This document shows, piece by piece, positions 58,339-62,260 of a stretch of DNA of 62,260 nucleotides; position 1 is the stretch's first letter, and each line of letters begins with the position of its first letter. The stretch covers positions 1 through 62,260 of the IMG/VR virus record IMGVR_UViG_3300038429_000202, one strand, 5' to 3'. The notes under the pieces are model-generated. The model was given only the letters and a program-made list of their open reading frames with translations. It had not been told where the DNA came from and searched no databases. The stretch is from a virus. Both the position numbers and the translations under genes were made by a program.

Positions 58339-58350
58339 GATTGCCCTTGC

Positions 58351-58372
58351 CTTTGTACTACCTTTGTACTAC
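58351..58372. repeat. Two tandem 11-bp repeats
   Basis: CTTTGTACTAC occurs twice without spacing, followed by a decayed third copy (CTTTGGGGTACTAT). It lies between the two small divergent genes, just upstream of a rightward frame, and may be an iteron-like binding site or slippage expansion. Confidence 0.6.
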
Positions 58373-58411
58373 CTTTGGGGTACTATGACAGTCCCGCGCA
58401 GGAGGATACCA

Positions 58412-58576
58412 ATGATACCGATTCTACTGCTTACTAACGCTTCCACTTTAGCACTGCTTTCCATCTTAGCCTATTCAAACTACCGACTACTAAAAAACGC
58501 AAAAGACACTGTTAAGTTCTACAAAAAACTCAGAACCGATTTTCCTCCTTCATCACTTATCACGGCGCCGAACTAA
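58412..58576 (+). CDS. Isolated rightward membrane peptide
   Basis: 54 residues from an ATG with GGAGGA at 58401-58406, a strong ribosome-binding site, so this start is chosen over the in-frame upstream ones. One membrane span (MIPILLLTNASTLALLSILA) and a basic C-terminus (KDTVKFYKKLRTDF). It is transcribed against its late neighbours. Function unknown. Confidence 0.5.
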   Translation: MIPILLLTNASTLALLSILAYSNYRLLKNAKDTVKFYKKLRTDFPPSSLITAPN

Positions 58577-58578
58577 TT

Positions 58579-59877
58579 TTACCCGCCGGTGCTGATCGTG
58601 ATGCCGCCGGCGCTGTTCTGCGACTTGCCGTTAAGCGCGGCAGCCAGCGTAGCGATCGCCTTGCCGGTATTGGCCGCCTGCGTGGTGTCGTTGGCGACCA
58701 GCGCCTGGAATAGCTGGCCGGACAGCCCGGCCGCCGTCGCGCCGGATTGAACTAGGCTGGTGCCCGACGAGAACAGCTGTGTTGCCACCTGGGTCTGCAT
58801 GCCCGCTCGCGAAGCATCGATCTTGGCCAGTGTCGCGGCCAGCGCAGTGTTTTGTGTCGGGTCGGTATTCTGCCCCTGCTGCGCCGCGTTCGAAATTGCC
58901 GAGGTCTTGGCATCCGCGATCGCCTGGTCGACCTGCTGCTGATAAGCCGGTGGCAGGGTACCGTTGGTCAGGTACTGCTGCAAGGCCTCACCGGACGCCA
59001 CCATCTGGTTCGAATTCGCGGTTGCCGCGTTGGCATCAGCCGTCAGCGCCTTCTGGTTGGCTGTGTTCTTTTGGCCCGAATAGATGTTGTAGCCGAGACC
59101 GGCGGCTCCCAGCGCAATGCCGAGCGGGTTGCTGGTGATGGAATTGCCTGCTTTCTGCAGCAACTGGTCGATCGACGAAGGCGGCGCAGCATTTAGCGGT
59201 GCGCCATTCAAAGACGTCGGGCCCTCCGCCCCTGGAATAGAGGCCGAAGACGTGGCATCCACGGGGGACGCTCCGGCAGGCCCGGCAATACCCGCTGCAC
59301 CACCAGAACCGCTCGGGATCGCGCTGGGGGTGGCTCCCACCCCGGACGTGCCGGTCAGCCCCGTGCTGCCTCCGGGGAGGGCGGTGCCTGTGCCGGACAA
59401 ATTGGTGGCGCTCGTAACACCACCGAGCGCCGTCGGCTGGGGGGTCGGTACCGCAGCCCCCAGCGCTCCCGGACCGCCGCCCGGTACGAGGTCGGCAATA
59501 CCGCTGGCTTGGCCGGTGGAAGCAGCTTGAGCGGCTGCCGCGTCGGCCGCCGCCCCGCCGATCGGGGTTGTAGCGCCTGCCGCCAGCCCGGTAGCCCCGG
59601 GAGCAGCCAGGAAATCGGCTGCGGTACCTGCGGCGCCCAACCCGGCCGTGCCCGCGGCGAGATCGGCAACCCCCAGCCCGGAGCCTCCGGCGAGAAGGGT
59701 GCCTTCAAGTCCCGTGGTGCCCCCCGCAAGGCCGGCGCCCGTGCCCACGATATCGGCGATCCCCGTGCCGGCTGCCGCTTCGCCTATGCCGGCTGCCGCC
59801 GGAGCGGCTGCTGCTCCGCCGATTCCGAGGAAATCGCCGATCGCCGGTGCAGCTGCTATCAGGGCATCGATTCCCAT
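58579..59877 (-). CDS. Internal virion protein, gp14-like
   Basis: 432 residues. The first 230 are Ala/Gly/Pro-rich low complexity. From about residue 245 a helical domain (LGIALGAAGLGYNIYSGQKN; PPAYQQQVDQAIADAKTSAI; LAATLAKIDASRAGMQTQVA) resembles the T7 gp14-type ejection protein that forms the outer-membrane pore. Placed upstream of the two large ejection genes, as in T7-like order. Confidence 0.65.
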   Translation of the reverse strand: MGIDALIAAAPAIGDFLGIGGAAAAPAAAGIGEAAAGTGIADIVGTGAGLAGGTTGLEGTLLAGGSGLGVADLAAGTAGLGAAGTAADFLAAPGATGLAAGATTPIGGAAADAAAAQAASTGQASGIADLVPGGGPGALGAAVPTPQPTALGGVTSATNLSGTGTALPGGSTGLTGTSGVGATPSAIPSGSGGAAGIAGPAGASPVDATSSASIPGAEGPTSLNGAPLNAAPPSSIDQLLQKAGNSITSNPLGIALGAAGLGYNIYSGQKNTANQKALTADANAATANSNQMVASGEALQQYLTNGTLPPAYQQQVDQAIADAKTSAISNAAQQGQNTDPTQNTALAATLAKIDASRAGMQTQVATQLFSSGTSLVQSGATAAGLSGQLFQALVANDTTQAANTGKAIATLAAALNGKSQNSAGGITISTGG

Positions 59878-59886
59878 AGATCTCTC

Positions 59887-60417
59887 CTAGAGCGTGAAAG
59901 CGTATACCATATCCGATAGTTCCCCACCTAATCGCTCAAACAGGACGGCGTGCGACTGCCTCGCTTTGCAGCGCATGATGGCCATTTTCGCGCCTTTTTC
60001 CTTCATCGCCTGCTTAGCCTTGGCCAACAATCGGTAACCGATCAGCCCTTTGCGGTACTCAGGCAGAAGAAAGTGGATATCTTCGGTCGCCATGATTAGA
60101 TTGCGATAATGCAGGGCGCGACTTATCACCATGACGATGTAGCCGACCATGATGCCGCGGTCCCGCACCGTCATGACCCACAGCTTGCCGGTTTTCTCAA
60201 GAGCATCGTAGGTCTCCCAGTCCGGATCCAGCTTCTGAACACCCTTGAACTGGGCGATCTCGTCATAGTGCCGATCCAATAGCGGCAGCGCCTCGTCGCG
60301 CGTGGCGGCCAGCGTCTCGACCTGATAGGTGATCACCGGCTTCGCCCGCGTTTCGCCAAGGCGGTACAGCCCGCGAAACATCTCCGGATGGTCTTCTATC
60401 ATGCGGGTCAGGGTCAT
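59887..60417 (-). CDS. GNAT-family acetyltransferase-like protein
   Basis: 176 residues. MVGYIVMVISRALHYRNLIM, then IHFLLPEYRKGLIGYRLLAK (the acetyl-CoA binding region, with R-K-G-L-I-G in place of the usual Q/R-x-x-G-x-G/A) and a C-terminal strand. Similar GNAT-like genes sit beside internal virion protein genes in podoviruses, where their substrate is not known. Confidence 0.75.
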   Translation of the reverse strand: MTLTRMIEDHPEMFRGLYRLGETRAKPVITYQVETLAATRDEALPLLDRHYDEIAQFKGVQKLDPDWETYDALEKTGKLWVMTVRDRGIMVGYIVMVISRALHYRNLIMATEDIHFLLPEYRKGLIGYRLLAKAKQAMKEKGAKMAIMRCKARQSHAVLFERLGGELSDMVYAFTL

Positions 60418-60893
60418 CAGATCCTCGCGTGGCTGATCTTGGTGTCAAACAGGCGGCCGATCCTCGCCTCGATCAGCGCCTTCGGCACGTCGGTGTCCTC
60501 GCAGGCAATCAGGCGCTCGGCACCCTGCCGTTTGCCCCACTGCTGCATCTCTGCGTAGAAATCGGCCGCGTTCTCGCACCATTCCTTGTTATTGCGATCC
60601 TTGATCCAGACGAATCGTTCCTGCACAACTTTCACCGGACGAATGCCGGGACTGTAGACCAGCTGCGCCAGTCCCACCGCGTTGTCCTGATACAGAAACA
60701 AATGCTCATTGCTGAAAAGTATCCCGCGCAAATAGCCGGCAATCGCATTGTCGGTCATGTCGGGGAATTTGGCGGTGAATCGTTTCATCAGCCACGCGCC
60801 ATGCTGGCTGAGATCGGCCAGTTCGAAGCGGCGGGTCGGTGCCGGGACGTGCTCGATTTCTTTTACCGCTGCTTCTGCCATGTTCACGTTCAT
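60417..60893 (-). CDS. GNAT-like virion-operon protein
   Basis: 158 residues; a second in-frame ATG 12 bases downstream is possible. The fold pattern resembles a degenerate GNAT (HLFLYQDNAVGLAQLVYSPG; AADFYAEMQQWGKRQGAERL) without a convincing acetyl-CoA loop. It overlaps the next gene by 1 base. Probably acts with it. Confidence 0.55.
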   Translation of the reverse strand: MNVNMAEAAVKEIEHVPAPTRRFELADLSQHGAWLMKRFTAKFPDMTDNAIAGYLRGILFSNEHLFLYQDNAVGLAQLVYSPGIRPVKVVQERFVWIKDRNNKEWCENAADFYAEMQQWGKRQGAERLIACEDTDVPKALIEARIGRLFDTKISHARI

Positions 60894-61231
60894 CCTATGA
60901 GTAATATTTCCGACGCCTGAAAGTGTTCATTGCTATTCAGGAACACCCACGCCGTCAGCAGCTCGGGATTCTTCCATTCCACTCCGGTCAGATCCTGCCC
61001 CTGAATTCCCAGGATTTGATTTTGGTTATCATGCATAAGCTGGTGCTGGTATTCCCACTGGCCGGTGTCTTTCGGATCGATCGGGTCAAGGATATACTCC
61101 GGAAGGGCTATCTTTAGAAGCCTGTAAATTGCCGCGTTGATGTCGCGGTGATGCGCCATGTGCGAGAACGACCACGCCGCCCGCTCGTCATCGGTGCGCG
61201 GGACGTTGAAAAGGTTGGCCAGGCCGCTCAC
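60890..61231 (-). CDS. Late structural-operon protein, unknown
   Basis: 113 residues. Helical and aromatic: RAAWSFSHMAHHRDINAAIY and GVEWKNPELLTAWVFLNSNE. 4-base overlaps on both sides. Small proteins of this kind precede the internal virion proteins in podoviruses. No specific family. Confidence 0.55.
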   Translation of the reverse strand: MSGLANLFNVPRTDDERAAWSFSHMAHHRDINAAIYRLLKIALPEYILDPIDPKDTGQWEYQHQLMHDNQNQILGIQGQDLTGVEWKNPELLTAWVFLNSNEHFQASEILLIG

Positions 61232-62013
61232 GGCAGCAGCCTCTCGGCTTTCCAGCGATAGATGCCGGAATTCGACGCCAAACTGGCCGAAGCCAGATTA
61301 AGTAGCCGGATGGTGACGGTGGCCACCGACGTCGTCGAACTTAGCGAGGCGAGTGGGGAGACATAGCCCTGATACGACACTCCGGCAGCGGCAACCGATG
61401 GCGGGCTAACCGCGATGAAGTCCCCCGGAGCAGGGAGAGCGCTCGCCGCGGCGGCGGCCAGAGCGGTCAGAGTGAAAGTCTGATCCTGCGCCGTCAGCCC
61501 CGGCGTCGCCGTGAACGTCAGCGTCGGACTATTGCCCGACAGCAGATTCGTCAGCGTCGCCCCGCCATTGACTTGCACCGATGAAGGGGAAATCGCCGTG
61601 CTGACGTTCGCGGTGGACGAGGTAAGATGGAAACCGCCAGCCCCGCTGTTCAGTTTCGAATCGTAACGCAGGCTGATCGCGTTGCCGATTATGATTTCAT
61701 TGCCCGTCAGAAGTGCTGGCCCGGCGAGTGTGTCCTTGTAGACATTCAATGCGCCGATCGAGCCCACCGTTGCCGTCGCGGCGCCGGTATTGGTCGCCGA
61801 AGCCACGCCGGTGAACAGCATGTAATTGCTGTAAGCGGCTAACGTCGCCGACGGCACCAGTCCCGCCGCATTCTGAGTCAGCGTCAGCGTATTGGTGCCC
61901 GCAATTGCGCAGGCAATAGTATCCGCAGCACTGAGAGTCGCGAAATTATTGTCCAGCGCCGACAATTGATCTGGGCCCGGGCTGTTTGCGAACTGGGTAA
62001 GGCTATAAGACAT
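61228..62013 (-). CDS. Tail-fibre/spike-like structural protein
   Basis: 261 residues. MSYSLTQFANSPGPDQLSAL is followed by a long beta region of Gly/Ala/Thr/Ser repeats (ADTIACAIAGTNTLTLTQNA; SYQGYVSPLASLSSTTSVAT). The layout is that of small fibre or appendage proteins in phages of alphaproteobacteria. It directly follows the gp10-like connector, so attachment at the tail is likely. Confidence 0.6.
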   Translation of the reverse strand: MSYSLTQFANSPGPDQLSALDNNFATLSAADTIACAIAGTNTLTLTQNAAGLVPSATLAAYSNYMLFTGVASATNTGAATATVGSIGALNVYKDTLAGPALLTGNEIIIGNAISLRYDSKLNSGAGGFHLTSSTANVSTAISPSSVQVNGGATLTNLLSGNSPTLTFTATPGLTAQDQTFTLTALAAAAASALPAPGDFIAVSPPSVAAAGVSYQGYVSPLASLSSTTSVATVTIRLLNLASASLASNSGIYRWKAERLLP

Positions 62014-62016
62014 TCT

Positions 62017-62260
62017 TTACCCTCGATTTCCGGCGATCGTATCCTGAATCATCATCGACACAATCGCCATATCAGCGGCATTCGTCGAAATTGTAAACCC
62101 GGTCAACACGCCGAACTGATCAACCGCCTCGGAAGCCAGCACCGAATATCCCACGCCGCTGGAAAGCCATTGAATCGGTTGTCCCAGGTTATTCAGCCAC
62201 GTCACCACGGCTCCGAGATTGTTAACCCACTCGACAGCATTGGGAGTGGTTGTAACGGCG
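62017..62260 (-). CDS. 3' end of the connector gene (second copy)
   Basis: Carries the C-terminal residues and stop codon of the protein that starts at 1592. Compared with bases 1-219, two codons differ: GTG/ATG (Val/Met) and TCC/CCC (Ser/Pro), both changing the protein. This copy ends at the contig edge. Confidence 0.85.
   Translation of the reverse strand, partial: AVTTTPNAVEWVNNLGAVVTWLNNLGQPIQWLSSGVGYSVLASEAVDQFGVLTGFTISTNAADMAIVSMMIQDTIAGNRG
62042..62260. repeat. Terminal overlap, right copy
   Basis: Matches bases 1-219 with two substitutions (62109 and 62133). See the left copy; together they define the circle. Confidence 0.95.

Overview
The window is an essentially complete genome of a tailed phage, most likely a podovirus. 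The first 219 bases recur at the end (1-219 against 62042-62260, with two mismatches), so the molecule closes into a circle, or is circularly permuted, with a length of about 62,041 bp. It encodes a portal protein, a large terminase, a scaffold-like protein, a capsid protein, tandem gp4-like adaptors, a gp10-like connector and two very large ejection-type proteins. No sheath, tube or tape-measure protein was recognised. Base composition looks GC-rich (by eye, not computed). Codon use and the style of several small proteins (RyR-domain protein, small lipoprotein, signal-peptide-bearing fibres) suggest an alphaproteobacterial host, possibly a rhizobial relative; this is an inference. No tRNA, rRNA, CRISPR array or insertion sequence was found.

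Layout. Two divergent blocks meet at a control region around 29.8-31.3 kb, which holds a 26-bp dyad, short repeats, a sigma70-like promoter and an HTH gene. The leftward block (29.8 kb down to 1, then across the join from 62.0 kb to 49.2 kb) is late. In order it carries: a HAD phosphatase; a chain of ATGA-coupled small genes (HTH, RHH, RyR); a glycan locus (two GT-A glycosyltransferases, a GDP-mannose-3,5-epimerase-like enzyme, a TPR glycosyltransferase) with a serine recombinase; a signal-bearing fibre; a lysis cassette (GH19 endolysin, holin-like protein, lipoprotein, M15 peptidase); a terminase split by an intein; portal; scaffold; capsid; decoration proteins; adaptors; connector; GNAT-like and ejection proteins; and finally four consecutive products with Sec or Tat export signals, including a glycine-rich adhesin and a beta-helix protein.

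The rightward block (31.3-49.2 kb) is early. It holds about 40 tightly overlapping genes: small unknowns and winged-helix/HTH regulators, a family A DNA polymerase with Leu at the position equivalent to E. coli Pol I 762, a RecB/Cas4-like nuclease, a VRR-NUC nuclease, a SNF2-like helicase, a putative zinc-containing ssDNA-binding protein, and a C5-cytosine methyltransferase. A second protein gene is nested inside the methyltransferase gene in another frame. The primase-polymerase/helicase gene lies on the opposite strand inside this block. Two HNH endonucleases and the terminase intein show repeated invasion by homing elements.

The most unusual signals are the overprinted companion of the methyltransferase, a hairpin-dense leader at 43.3-43.4 kb, the cluster of exported adhesin-like proteins, and a recurrent ATACA-N-TGTAT dyad in front of early transcription units. 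Functional calls come from motif recognition by eye; no database search was run.
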